Below are positions 1 to 8,981 of a stretch of 64,000 bases of DNA, piece after piece. The notes under the pieces were generated by a model. That model searched no databases. It was not told where the DNA came from and saw only the letters and a list, made by a program, of their open reading frames with translations. The position numbers and the translations under genes are program-made. Origin of the DNA: JBELHO01 sp042091375 (lineage in GTDB: Bacteria > Pseudomonadota > Gammaproteobacteria > Enterobacterales > Alteromonadaceae); NCBI GenBank assembly GCA_042091375.1, contig JBELHO010000001.1, positions 62,001-126,000 on the forward strand, read 5' to 3'. How positions within the stretch are numbered: the stretch's first letter is position 1; each line of letters opens with the position of its first letter.

Positions 1-2
1 TA

Positions 3-782
3 ATGGTTAACGGCAAAGTTTCAACCACAGCAAATGAGCAGTCAATTGTCGAGCTTCACTGGAGTTTTTGGCTTGGCGTGGCATTTTTTGTTGCGGTGAT
101 TGTCGCTATTTTTTCATTTACTTGGTTCGTCAACAAACGCATCTCATCAGATGAATCTTCGCTAGTGACTGCCGTGACCATCAGTGGCGAAATGCCTTAC
201 AGCAATAAAGATGATATTGAGCAGGCGATAGACTCGGTAAATTTAGGTAACTTTTTTAAATTAGACGTCAATCAGATCCAACAGCAAGTTGCCGCATTGC
301 CTTGGGTGTATTCAGTGTCTGTTAGAAAAAAGTGGCCAAATGAATTGAAAATATACGTGGTAGATCAAAGTCCGATAGCTATTTGGAACGGCAACTTTTT
401 TATCAACCAATCAGGGCAAGCGTTTCAGGCCACAAAAGACAGGGTTACCCATCATTTACCGGCTTTTTTTGGTCCCGAAGGTAGTGAAAATTTGGCCTTA
501 CAAAATTTCCGTGATCTCAATAAGCTGTTGAAATTTAATCAACTGGCGATTGATGAAGTGTTTTTGTCAGAACGTTATTCATGGCAATTGACGTTAAACG
601 ACGGCGTCACCCTAAATTTAGGGCGTGAAAACAGAGTAGAACGTATTGAAAGATTTATGAATATATATTCCGCTATTAAACAAAATAGCAAAGGGGATCA
701 GCAGGTAGATTATGTTGATTTGCGATATGACACTGGGGTTGCGGTTGGATGGAAACCTTTAACCCATGAAAAAAGAGCTTAA
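3..782 (+). CDS. ftsQ: Cell division protein FtsQ
   Basis: FtsQ is the bitopic inner-membrane divisome protein that links FtsB/FtsL to the rest of the septal machinery. The 259-residue product has a short cytoplasmic N-terminus, one membrane segment at about residues 22-44, a POTRA-like region starting near VTISGEMPYSN (about 58-125) and a periplasmic beta domain. The ATG overlaps a TAA at bases 1-3, presumably the stop of the upstream murC or ddl gene, as is usual in the dcw cluster. ftsA follows after 5 bases, so the two are co-transcribed. Length and order fit FtsQ well. Confidence 0.96.
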   Translation: MVNGKVSTTANEQSIVELHWSFWLGVAFFVAVIVAIFSFTWFVNKRISSDESSLVTAVTISGEMPYSNKDDIEQAIDSVNLGNFFKLDVNQIQQQVAALPWVYSVSVRKKWPNELKIYVVDQSPIAIWNGNFFINQSGQAFQATKDRVTHHLPAFFGPEGSENLALQNFRDLNKLLKFNQLAIDEVFLSERYSWQLTLNDGVTLNLGRENRVERIERFMNIYSAIKQNSKGDQQVDYVDLRYDTGVAVGWKPLTHEKRA

Positions 783-787
783 TTTTA

Positions 788-2023
788 ATGGCCAAGCCAA
801 ATGAAAGAAACCTGATCGTTGGATTAGATATTGGAACCTCAAAAATATCCGTCGCCGTTGGCGAAGTCACTCATGATAATAAATTGAGTATTGTCGGTGT
901 TGGTAATCAACCTGCGCGAGGTATGGACAAGGGCGGTGTCAATGATCTGAATCTAGTTATTCAGTCTATTCAGCGCGCAATTAATGAGGCAGAGCTAATG
1001 GCCGATTGCCAAATTAGCTCGGTATATCTAGGTATTTCCGGAAAGCATATCAGTTGTCAAAATGAAAATGGTATGGTGCCGATCAATGACAAAGAAGTGA
1101 TCCAAGAAGACGTAGACAATGTGATCCATACCGCGCGCTCTGTACCCATATCGGCAGAGCGGCGAATGCTCCATGTACTGCCACAGGAATACAGTATTGA
1201 TTGTCAAGATGGCATAAAAAGCCCGATCGGTATGTCTGGGGTGAGAATGGAAGCAAAGGTACACATAGTCACTTGTGCCAATGACATGGCCAAAAATATT
1301 GTTAAATGTGTTGAACGTTGTGATTTAACTGCCGATCAACTTATTTTTTCTGCATTGGCGTCAAGTTATGCGGTGGTCACCGAAGACGAAAAAGAATTGG
1401 GTATCTGTGTAGTAGATATCGGTGCTGGCACTATGGATATGTCGGTCTTTACTGGTGGTGCATTGCGCCATACAGCGGTGATCCCAGTGGCAGGTAATCA
1501 AGTGACCAGTGATATTGCAAAAATATTTAGAACACCTTTGAGCCATGCCGAAGATATCAAAGTGCAATACGCCTGTGCTTTAAGGCAAATGGTTAGCATG
1601 GAGGAAAATATTGAAGTGCCAAGTGTCGGTGGTCGTCCAGCTCGCTCTATGTCAAGACATACACTAGCAGAGGTGGTGGAACCGAGATATCACGAATTAT
1701 TTGAGTTAATTCAAGAAGAATTACGTGAGTGTGGCTTAGAAGATCAGATCGCAGCAGGCTATGTGTTAACTGGAGGCACTGCAAAAATGGAGGGCGCCGT
1801 TGAATTTGCTGAAGAAGTCTTTCAAGTGCCGGTCAGAGTAGCACAACCGCAATCGGTGTCGGGTTTAAAAGAATATGTCAATGATCCAACTTACGCCACC
1901 GTAGTGGGCTTATTACATTACGGTATGCAAGTGAGTGAAGATGTCAGTAGCGAAGCGAGTAATCGCATTGGTATAAGAAGTTTAGGCGCTCGTGCCTTGG
2001 CTTGGTTTAAAGGTGAGTTTTAG
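788..2023 (+). CDS. ftsA: Cell division protein FtsA
   Basis: FtsA is the actin-like ATPase that tethers FtsZ filaments to the membrane and recruits late divisome proteins. The 411-residue product starts with the phosphate-1 motif VGLDIGTSKISVAVGEV (about 10-26), has the second nucleotide motif VVDIGAGTMDMSVF near 208 and the adenosine motif VLTGGTAKMEG near 325. It ends in an amphipathic helix, RALAWFKGEF, the membrane-targeting sequence. It lies between ftsQ and ftsZ in the canonical order. No strong Shine-Dalgarno is visible, which is consistent with translation coupled to ftsQ 5 bases upstream. Confidence 0.97.
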   Translation: MAKPNERNLIVGLDIGTSKISVAVGEVTHDNKLSIVGVGNQPARGMDKGGVNDLNLVIQSIQRAINEAELMADCQISSVYLGISGKHISCQNENGMVPINDKEVIQEDVDNVIHTARSVPISAERRMLHVLPQEYSIDCQDGIKSPIGMSGVRMEAKVHIVTCANDMAKNIVKCVERCDLTADQLIFSALASSYAVVTEDEKELGICVVDIGAGTMDMSVFTGGALRHTAVIPVAGNQVTSDIAKIFRTPLSHAEDIKVQYACALRQMVSMEENIEVPSVGGRPARSMSRHTLAEVVEPRYHELFELIQEELRECGLEDQIAAGYVLTGGTAKMEGAVEFAEEVFQVPVRVAQPQSVSGLKEYVNDPTYATVVGLLHYGMQVSEDVSSEASNRIGIRSLGARALAWFKGEF

Positions 2024-2103
2024 TTAAATCATTAAAAAAAGTGTATTGGTAACTTAGTAAACAAGTTTTGGTGGAACAAAACATAATAATTGGAGAGTAA
2101 AAA

Positions 2104-3267
2104 ATGTTTGAATTGATGGAAGATCACAACGAAGAAGCAGTCATTAAGGTGATTGGTGTCGGCGGTGGCGGCGGCAATGCCGTTGAACATATGGTGTGTC
2201 AAACGATTGAAGGTGTAGAATTTATCACCTCTAATACTGACTCACAAGCACTGCGCAATTCCTCAGCTAATGTCACAGTGCAATTAGGTGCAGATGTGAC
2301 TAAAGGCTTAGGTGCTGGAGCTAACCCCGAAATTGGTCGTCGCAGTGCTGAAGAAGACAGAGAAACCATAAAGCAAACCCTGCAAGGTGCGGATATGGTT
2401 TTTATCGCGGCAGGCATGGGCGGAGGAACAGGTACTGGCGCAGCCCCAGTTGTCGCTGAAGTGGCTAAAGAAATGGGGATTTTAACCGTAGCCGTGGTAA
2501 CTAAGCCATTTCCATTTGAAGGTAAAAAACGGATGAATTACGCCGATCAAGGCATAGAGTTTTTATCAAAAAATGTTGATTCGTTAATTACTATTCCCAA
2601 TGAGAAGTTACTAAAGGTGTTAGGTCCTGGTACATCACTTTTAGATGCTTTTAAAGCCGCAAATAATGTTTTATTGGGAGCCGTGCAAGGAATTGCTGAA
2701 CTTATTACCCGTCCTGGACTCATAAATGTTGACTTTGCCGATGTGCGCACTGTGATGTCTGAAATGGGCACGGCAATGATGGGATCTGGCTTAGCATCGG
2801 GTGAAGATCGCGCAGAAGAAGCAGCAGAAGCGGCTATTTCTAGCCCCTTACTCGAAGATGTTGATTTAGCTGGGGCACGCGGTATATTGGTCAATATAAC
2901 TGCGGGCATGGATATTAGTATCGACGAGTTTGAAACGGTTGGTAACGCGGTCAAGGCGTTTGCCTCTGAAAATGCGACGGTAGTGGTTGGTGCAGTTATT
3001 GATGCCGAAATGACAGAAGACTTAAGGGTGACTGTGGTTGCTACTGGTATTGGGGCGGAAAGAAAGCCGGATATCACCTTGGTTAACCCTACGCCAGTAA
3101 TAGAGCCTGTGGCCGTAGGTCAAGAATTTATTGCTAACCCACAAGCTGAAGTGAATGTAGCAACGGCAGCAATGCCGGAAGCGAATGCACAAGCACAACA
3201 AGTGCCTGCTGCCGATTTAGATACGTATTTAGATATACCTGCTTTTTTGCGAAAACAGGCAGACTAA
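2104..3267 (+). CDS. ftsZ: Cell division GTPase FtsZ
   Basis: FtsZ polymerises with GTP into the Z ring that positions and powers septation. The 387-residue protein has the glycine-rich start VIGVGGGGGNAVEHM, the tubulin signature GGGTGTGAAP (about 106-115) and the T7 synergy loop NVDFADVR (about 207-214). A variable linker leads to the conserved C-terminal peptide DTYLDIPAFLRKQAD, which binds FtsA and ZipA. The ATG has a good Shine-Dalgarno (TTGGAGAG). All expected catalytic motifs are present and the length is typical. ZapD, encoded at 8.98-9.73 kb, is expected to bundle its filaments. Confidence 0.98.
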   Translation: MFELMEDHNEEAVIKVIGVGGGGGNAVEHMVCQTIEGVEFITSNTDSQALRNSSANVTVQLGADVTKGLGAGANPEIGRRSAEEDRETIKQTLQGADMVFIAAGMGGGTGTGAAPVVAEVAKEMGILTVAVVTKPFPFEGKKRMNYADQGIEFLSKNVDSLITIPNEKLLKVLGPGTSLLDAFKAANNVLLGAVQGIAELITRPGLINVDFADVRTVMSEMGTAMMGSGLASGEDRAEEAAEAAISSPLLEDVDLAGARGILVNITAGMDISIDEFETVGNAVKAFASENATVVVGAVIDAEMTEDLRVTVVATGIGAERKPDITLVNPTPVIEPVAVGQEFIANPQAEVNVATAAMPEANAQAQQVPAADLDTYLDIPAFLRKQAD

Positions 3268-3277
3268 GCAGCAAATT

Positions 3278-3297
3278 TTAACGATGTATATCGTTAA
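3278..3297 (+). other. Inverted repeat between ftsZ and lpxC
   Basis: The arms TTAACGAT and ATCGTTAA (8 bp) are separated by GTAT just after the ftsZ stop. No clean T-run follows, so it may be a weak terminator, an RNA processing or stability hairpin, or an operator. Only the palindrome is directly supported. Confidence 0.3.
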
Positions 3298-3399
3298 TAC
3301 GTATGGGTTTTGATTTTATTAGGCTTTTTTGTTATATTACGCAACCGCCAAAATTGGTTGGTGTAATTATAGTGAAATAAAAGCTTAAGAAGGCTATTT

Positions 3400-4317
3400 A
3401 TGATTAAACAACGTACAATAAAGCAAAGTGTCTCGGCAATAGGTGTCGGTTTACACAAAGGTGAAAAGGTGCAGATAACTCTCCGTCCTGCTCCAGCCAA
3501 TACGGGTATCGTATTTCGCCGTGTAGATTTAGAGCCCATTGTTGATATTAAAGCCACACCAGAAGCTGTTGGTGAGACTACCTTGTGTACGTGTTTAGTC
3601 AATGAACAAGGTGTGCAGATTTCCACCGTCGAACACTTATTGTCTGCTCTTGCAGGATTGGGTATCGATAATTTGATTATTGATGTTGACTCACCTGAAA
3701 TCCCAATCATGGATGGCAGTGCCCTACCGTTTGTTTATTTAATTCAATCGGTAGGTATCGAAACCTCAAACGTTGCCAAACGATTCATTCGCATTAAAAA
3801 ACCGATCCGCGTTGAAGAAGCTGATAAATGGGCAGAATTAAAACCATTTCAAGGCTTTAGAGTTAACTTTGCGATAGAATTTAACCACCCAGTAATAGCT
3901 AAGACATGTCAAACCATGAGCATGGATTTATCTAGCTGTTCGTTTATTAAAGAAATCAGTAGAGCGCGTACTTTTGGATTTATGCGAGATATTGAATTTT
4001 TGCGTTCACACAACCTCGCTTTGGGTGGTAGTTTAGAAAATGCTATTGTGCTTGATGAATACCGCATGTTAAACAAAGATGAGTTGCGCTATGACGACGA
4101 ATTTGTAAAGCACAAAATACTTGATGCCATTGGTGATCTGTATATGTGTGGAGCCAGTATTCTCGGCGAATTAAATGCTTTTAAATCAGGTCACGGACTG
4201 AATAATTTATTGTTGCGTGAAGTGTTTAAACAGCAAGATTGTTGGGAATGGGTGAGTTATGAAGATGAAAAACTCGCCCCTATTCAATATCAAGAAACCA
4301 GTGTCAACGCATTCTAA
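3400..4317 (+). CDS. lpxC: UDP-3-O-acyl-N-acetylglucosamine deacetylase LpxC
   Basis: LpxC is the Zn-dependent deacetylase that performs the committed step of lipid A synthesis in the cytosol. The 305-residue product carries the zinc and catalytic motifs EHLLSALAGLGIDN (about 77-90), KHKILDAIGDLYMCG (about 237-251, with the H and D zinc ligands) and SGHGLNN near the end. The ATG is preceded by AAGAAGG. It follows ftsZ, as in most gammaproteobacteria, and is closed by a strong terminator. In E. coli its level is set by FtsH proteolysis through the C-terminal tail; here the tail ends in ETSVNAF. Confidence 0.97.
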   Translation: MIKQRTIKQSVSAIGVGLHKGEKVQITLRPAPANTGIVFRRVDLEPIVDIKATPEAVGETTLCTCLVNEQGVQISTVEHLLSALAGLGIDNLIIDVDSPEIPIMDGSALPFVYLIQSVGIETSNVAKRFIRIKKPIRVEEADKWAELKPFQGFRVNFAIEFNHPVIAKTCQTMSMDLSSCSFIKEISRARTFGFMRDIEFLRSHNLALGGSLENAIVLDEYRMLNKDELRYDDEFVKHKILDAIGDLYMCGASILGELNAFKSGHGLNNLLLREVFKQQDCWEWVSYEDEKLAPIQYQETSVNAF

Positions 4318-4320
4318 ATA

Positions 4321-4346
4321 AAAGCCAATCAATAGATTGGCTTTTT
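4321..4346 (+). terminator. Rho-independent terminator after lpxC
   Basis: A perfect 10-bp stem (AAAGCCAATC / GATTGGCTTT) with an AATA loop is followed by further T residues, directly after the lpxC stop. It separates the dcw/lpxC transcript from the M23 peptidase gene. Confidence 0.88.
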
Positions 4347-4542
4347 GATATTGAAACAATATTGAAAACACCGCAGTAGAGTGTGCGTTAATAATCAGCA
4401 AAATGTTGGTGTTTTGCTAACTTTTATGCAAAAGTATCCTGACTTATTGCTAGCGATAATTTATTTGTTGACTTGAAGACAGCTCAACTAAGCATAAATT
4501 GAATTGGCTTAGGAATTGATTTAAAACTATTGATAGGAAGAT

Positions 4543-5442
4543 ATGAGCTTAACCTTATTATACCGTGGCAATAACGTCAGATTCTCAATGAAGTTAACTA
4601 AACTGCGCTGGTTGTCGGCACTGGCTGCTTTTGCTATGTTCTCTGGGTTAGTGGTGCATTTGCTGATGTCAGCTGATGCTATGCCCGAGCAGCCCAACCC
4701 ATCCATCTATGGCACCTTAACAACCGAACCAGTGCAGCCACGACAAAGCCAGCAAGTCAATGCTTTGAAAATGAAATTAGGGGAGTTGCAAAGTCAAGTA
4801 TCGCGCCTAAATGCCCTGGGTGAACGCCTAGCTGAGCAAGCGAATATTCCCAAAGATGAATTTAATTTTCAAACACTGCCATCAAGTGGTGGACCACTGA
4901 TATTGCCCGCTGGCGAAAGCCAAGTATCCCTGACAGAATTGATTACAGACATTAGCTATATGGAAAATGATGTATTAATTGAAGAAAAGCAATTAAAATT
5001 GCTTGAATCTATCGGTTTAGGTCACCATATAGAAAGTGCCAGTTATTTATCTGGACGGCCAATTACAAAAGGCTGGTTATCTTCGCATTATGGCACCCGT
5101 AAAGACCCATTTAGTGGCCGACCTTCATTGCACAAAGGGGTTGATTTTGCCGGTAAAGAAGGCGCTGCAATTATTGCAACGGCGGCGGGTATAGTGAGTT
5201 GGGCAAATGATCGATTTGGCTATGGAAAATTGATAGAAATTAATCACGGTAAAGGGTTAAAAACCCGTTACGGTCACAATAAAGAAATACTAGTAAAGGT
5301 TGGCGATTTGGTCAGTAAAGGCCAAGTTATTGGTAAAATGGGCAGTACCGGCCGCTCTACAGGGCCTCACGTTCATTATGAAATTTTACATAACAATAAA
5401 CAAATTAACCCAATAAAATACGTTTATCGCAAAGCTAAGTAA
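4543..5442 (+). CDS. M23-family (LytM/NlpD-like) metallopeptidase
   Basis: This is a predicted membrane-anchored murein endopeptidase or LytM regulator. The 299-residue protein has an N-terminal membrane segment (about 22-45), a coiled-coil-prone region (about 70-100, KMKLGELQSQVSRL) and a C-terminal peptidase_M23 domain (about 180-290). The zinc motifs look intact: HKGVDF (HxxxD) and GPHVHYE (HxH). The chosen ATG has TAGGAAG just upstream; an internal ATG at 4588 is a weaker alternative. It occupies the place where E. coli carries secM, between lpxC and secA, and ends in its own terminator. A role in peptidoglycan remodelling near division is inferred from domain and context. Confidence 0.9.
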   Translation: MSLTLLYRGNNVRFSMKLTKLRWLSALAAFAMFSGLVVHLLMSADAMPEQPNPSIYGTLTTEPVQPRQSQQVNALKMKLGELQSQVSRLNALGERLAEQANIPKDEFNFQTLPSSGGPLILPAGESQVSLTELITDISYMENDVLIEEKQLKLLESIGLGHHIESASYLSGRPITKGWLSSHYGTRKDPFSGRPSLHKGVDFAGKEGAAIIATAAGIVSWANDRFGYGKLIEINHGKGLKTRYGHNKEILVKVGDLVSKGQVIGKMGSTGRSTGPHVHYEILHNNKQINPIKYVYRKAK

Positions 5443-5464
5443 CAACACAACACTACGGTTTATG

Positions 5465-5494
5465 TGATCGGTGAATACCGATCATTTTTATTTT
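5465..5494 (+). terminator. Rho-independent terminator between the M23 gene and secA
   Basis: The perfect 8-bp stem TGATCGGT / ACCGATCA with a 4-base GAAT loop is followed by TTTTTATTTT. It sits 37 bases before the secA start, so secA either has its own promoter or depends on read-through. Confidence 0.85.
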
Positions 5495-5531
5495 AAAAGA
5501 AGATTTTCTTCTAAACACACGGTTTGAAAAC

Positions 5532-8213
5532 ATGTTCGTAAAGTTAATGACAAAAATGTTTGGTAGTCGCAATGACAGATTACTGAAGCAACTGGGCAAA
5601 GAAGTCGCCAAAATAAATGCACTAGAGCCAATTTTAGAAGACTTAAGTGATCAACAACTAAAAGCGAAAACCGCTGAGTTTCGCGAAAGGTTAGCCAATA
5701 ATGAAGCATTGGACAGTATCTTACCTGAAGCCTTTGCCGTGGTCAGGGAAGCCAGTAAACGAGTGTTTGGTATGCGTCATTTCGATGTGCAAATGATCGG
5801 TGGTATGGTGCTCAATCAAGGAAAAATTGCTGAAATGCGCACCGGTGAGGGCAAAACCTTAACCGCCACTTTACCTGCATACTTAAATGGCCTAACAGGC
5901 AAGGGTGTTCACGTGATCACTGTCAATGATTACTTGGCAACCCGCGATGCCGATTGGAGTCGACCATTATTCGAATTTTTGGATATGACGGTAGGCTGTA
6001 ATATTGCTGGTATGGCACCACAAGACAAGCAAGCTGCCTACAACGCTGACATCACTTATGGTACCAATAACGAATTTGGCTTTGATTATTTGCGCGACAA
6101 TATGGCTTTCTCGCCTGAAGAGCGCAGTCAAAAGCCGTTGCACTTTGCCATTATTGATGAAGTCGATTCAATTTTAATTGATGAAGCCAGAACGCCATTA
6201 ATCATTTCCGGTCAGGCCGAAGACAGCTCTGAATTATATCGATCCATTAATACTGTTGTGCCCGGTTTAGAACGACAAGCTGAAGAAGATAAAGAAGGTG
6301 AAGAAAGTACCGGCGACTTCAGTATTGATGAAAAAGCTAAGCAGGTTTATTTAACTGAACGAGGACAAGTTCGAGTTGAACAGATCATGCAAGAGAAAGG
6401 CTTAATTCAAGCTGGAGATTCATTGTTTTCAGCGGCCAATATTACCTTGTTGCATCACGTCATGGCGGCACTGCGCGCGCAAAATTTATTCCAAAAAGAC
6501 GTCGACTACATAGTCAAAGACAATGAAATTGTTATTGTTGACGAGCACACTGGGCGGACTATGGAAGGGCGTCGTTGGTCTGAGGGCTTACATCAAGCAA
6601 TTGAAGCCAAAGAAAATGTATCTATCCAAAACGAAAACCAAACCCTAGCGTCTATCACTTTCCAAAACTTTTTTCGCATTTACCAAAAGTTATCGGGTAT
6701 GACCGGGACTGCAGATACAGAAGCCTTTGAGTTCAATCATATATATGGTTTAGAAACGGTTGTTATACCCACTAACCAACCGATGATCAGAAATGATATG
6801 GCCGATCTGATTTACTTAACATCAGAAGAGAAATTTGAAGCCATTATTGAAGACATCAAAGATTGTGTTGAGCGTGGTCAACCGGTGTTAGTAGGTACTA
6901 TTAGCATCGAAACCTCTGAGTTTCTGTCTGCGCTGTTAAAAAAATTAAAAATCAAACACAAGGTACTCAACGCTAAATTTCACAAACAAGAAGCTGAAAT
7001 TGTTGCCGATGCCGGTAAAGTCGGTGCAGTGACCATCGCCACCAATATGGCCGGTCGCGGAACTGACATTGTCTTAGGTGGTAACTTAGATGCCATTATT
7101 GAAAAGCTAAAAAATCCGACAGCAGAAAAAATTGCTGAGACCAAGGCTCAATGGCAAACAGAGCACGATAAGGTCCTTGAGCTTGGTGGTCTGCACATTG
7201 TCGCTACAGAGCGCCATGAATCACGCCGTATTGACAACCAATTACGCGGTCGTTCGGGACGACAAGGTGATGCCGGTTCAACGCGTTTTTACTTGTCGAT
7301 GGAAGATGGCTTGATGCGCATATTTGCCTCAGAGCGGATCACTAATATGATGCGTAAACTAGGCATGGAAAAAGGTGAAGCCATAGAACACCCTTGGGTG
7401 ACGAAAAGTATCGAGAACGCGCAACGCAAAGTAGAAGGGCGCAATTTTGACATTCGCAAACAGTTATTAGAATTTGATGATGTTTCTAATGATCAGCGCA
7501 AAGTGATTTATGAGCAGCGCAATGAGCTTATGGACGAATCTGAAATTGGTGAAGTGATCACTGCCATTCGCCACGACGTCATTAACGGTATTATTGACCA
7601 ACATATCCCGCCCCAATCATTGGCAGAAATGTGGGATATTCCTGGTTTGGAAGAGCGCATTAAAGGCGATTTAAATGTTTCTCTGCCAATTGCACAATGG
7701 TTAGAACAAGACACTAAGCTATATGAAGAAACGTTACGCGAAAAAATAGTTGAACAATTGCAAAGTGAATACAGTGCCAAAGAAGCACAAGTTGGCGCCG
7801 AGGTTTTACGTCAATTTGAAAAAGCGGTTATGCTGCAAAGCTTGGATTCTCATTGGAAAGAGCATCTGGCTGCAATGGATCATTTACGCCAAGGTATTCA
7901 TTTGCGCGGTTATGCACAAAAGAACCCTAAACAAGAATTTAAACGCGAGTCATTTGAATTGTTTTCAGAGTTATTGGACAATTTAAAATACGATGTGATT
8001 GGCATTTTGAGCAAAGTGCAAATTAAAGCCGAGTCTGACGTTGAAGCTGTTGAAGAGCAGCACCGCAAAGCAGAGCAAGTACCTAAAGAGTTTAATCATC
8101 AAGCCTCTAGTCCTCTCGATAAAACATCTGAGGTGCCTAGAGTGGGTAGGAATGAACCTTGTCCTTGTGGCTCAGGTAAGAAATACAAACACTGTCACGG
8201 CAAGCTGACTTAA
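5532..8213 (+). CDS. secA: Protein translocase ATPase SecA
   Basis: SecA drives post-translational export through SecYEG. The 893-residue product is close to the E. coli length and shows Walker A MRTGEGKTLTATLPAYL (about 102-118), the DEAD-like box IDEVDSILIDEARTP (about 208-222), helicase motif VTIATNMAGRGTD (about 502-514) and QLRGRSGRQGD. It also has the C-terminal zinc finger NEPCPCGSGKKYKHCHG, which binds SecB and phospholipid. No recognisable SecM arrest peptide precedes it; that place is taken by an M23 peptidase with a terminator, so SecM-type regulation is not evident. A strong terminator follows. Confidence 0.98.
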   Translation: MFVKLMTKMFGSRNDRLLKQLGKEVAKINALEPILEDLSDQQLKAKTAEFRERLANNEALDSILPEAFAVVREASKRVFGMRHFDVQMIGGMVLNQGKIAEMRTGEGKTLTATLPAYLNGLTGKGVHVITVNDYLATRDADWSRPLFEFLDMTVGCNIAGMAPQDKQAAYNADITYGTNNEFGFDYLRDNMAFSPEERSQKPLHFAIIDEVDSILIDEARTPLIISGQAEDSSELYRSINTVVPGLERQAEEDKEGEESTGDFSIDEKAKQVYLTERGQVRVEQIMQEKGLIQAGDSLFSAANITLLHHVMAALRAQNLFQKDVDYIVKDNEIVIVDEHTGRTMEGRRWSEGLHQAIEAKENVSIQNENQTLASITFQNFFRIYQKLSGMTGTADTEAFEFNHIYGLETVVIPTNQPMIRNDMADLIYLTSEEKFEAIIEDIKDCVERGQPVLVGTISIETSEFLSALLKKLKIKHKVLNAKFHKQEAEIVADAGKVGAVTIATNMAGRGTDIVLGGNLDAIIEKLKNPTAEKIAETKAQWQTEHDKVLELGGLHIVATERHESRRIDNQLRGRSGRQGDAGSTRFYLSMEDGLMRIFASERITNMMRKLGMEKGEAIEHPWVTKSIENAQRKVEGRNFDIRKQLLEFDDVSNDQRKVIYEQRNELMDESEIGEVITAIRHDVINGIIDQHIPPQSLAEMWDIPGLEERIKGDLNVSLPIAQWLEQDTKLYEETLREKIVEQLQSEYSAKEAQVGAEVLRQFEKAVMLQSLDSHWKEHLAAMDHLRQGIHLRGYAQKNPKQEFKRESFELFSELLDNLKYDVIGILSKVQIKAESDVEAVEEQHRKAEQVPKEFNHQASSPLDKTSEVPRVGRNEPCPCGSGKKYKHCHGKLT

Positions 8214-8257
8214 ACACTAGCTCAGTTGTCGCTGATGTAAGAAACAAAAAACACCCT

Positions 8258-8286
8258 AATGCCAATCTTGCGATTGGCATTTTTAT
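8258..8286 (+). terminator. Rho-independent terminator after secA
   Basis: A 10-bp perfect stem, AATGCCAATC / GATTGGCATT, with a TTGC loop is followed by TTTT. It ends 12 bases before the mutT start. The mutT Shine-Dalgarno (AGAGGAAA) lies directly downstream, so mutT is probably expressed from read-through or a promoter near here. Confidence 0.85.
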
Positions 8287-8297
8287 CAGAGGAAATT

Positions 8298-8687
8298 ATG
8301 GATCTAGTACATGTGGCCGTAGGTGTTGTGGTGGCTGATCAACAATTTTTCTTAACTAAACGCCACAAAAATGCCCATCAAGGTGGCAAATGGGAATTTC
8401 CTGGTGGAAAACGTGAAGCAGGTGAAACTATTAGTCAAACCTTGCTGCGCGAGTTAAAAGAAGAAATAGGTATTGAAGTATTAGCCTGCCAACCCTTGCT
8501 GAAAATACCCCATGACTACGGTGACAAACAAGTGTTGCTCGATGTGTTTTTAGTTGCGCAATACCGCGGTGAGCCGACTCCACAAGAAGGCCAACAAAGT
8601 GCTTGGTTTAGTTTAGCGCAATTGCAACAAATTGACTTTCCAGAGGCCAATCAACAAATTGTTGAGACCCTCAACCGAATGCCTTAA
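8298..8687 (+). CDS. mutT: 8-oxo-dGTP diphosphatase MutT (Nudix hydrolase)
   Basis: MutT hydrolyses 8-oxo-dGTP to the monophosphate and so prevents A:T to C:G transversions. The Nudix box GxxxxxExxxxxxxREUxEExGU is complete (GGKREAGETISQTLLREL, then KEEIGI). The reading frame is open from 8259, but the start at 8298 is preferred: it has AGAGGAAA just upstream, the longer version would begin inside the secA terminator, and MDLVHVAVGVVV matches the usual MutT N-terminus. The result is 129 residues, the family norm. It is convergent with yacG, whose end is 18 bases away. Confidence 0.95.
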   Translation: MDLVHVAVGVVVADQQFFLTKRHKNAHQGGKWEFPGGKREAGETISQTLLRELKEEIGIEVLACQPLLKIPHDYGDKQVLLDVFLVAQYRGEPTPQEGQQSAWFSLAQLQQIDFPEANQQIVETLNRMP

Positions 8688-8705
8688 GGGTTGAGCTTTT
8701 AGGGC

Positions 8706-8936
8706 TTACTCTGGCTCAACAAAAAATTTATTGTGTTGTAAAAACTCACTTTCTAAGGCGTCTAACATTTCTTCATCAAGGACCATTTCTTTTGGCATTG
8801 CTTGCGAGATAGTGTGGTTTTCAGCGGCCCAATCACCTAAATCTAATAACTGACAACGCTTGTTGCAAAAAGGTCTGAATTTGCTTTCTGGGCTCCAAAG
8901 CACAGGTTTATTACAGGTGGGACAAGGGACTTTCAT
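8706..8936 (-). CDS. yacG: DNA gyrase inhibitor / zinc-binding protein YacG
   Basis: YacG is a small zinc protein that binds GyrB and inhibits gyrase in E. coli. The 76-residue product has the four-cysteine site CPTC (residues 5-8) and FCNKRCQLLDLGDWAAE (cysteines about 24 and 28), then an acidic tail. It is the last gene of a minus-strand cluster, 45 bases after zapD, in the order conserved in gammaproteobacteria (coaE-zapD-yacG). The tail, at about 76 residues total, is slightly longer than in E. coli. Confidence 0.94.
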   Translation of the reverse strand: MKVPCPTCNKPVLWSPESKFRPFCNKRCQLLDLGDWAAENHTISQAMPKEMVLDEEMLDALESEFLQHNKFFVEPE

Positions 8937-8981
8937 AGGGCTTTGCTGGCAACAGTAAAAATAGATGTAAGCAAGTATAAA

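Noticed and set aside
2547..3077. 176-residue minus-strand frame opposite ftsZ
   Set aside because: It is an antisense shadow of ftsZ with low-complexity Ala/Ser/Thr content and no family features.
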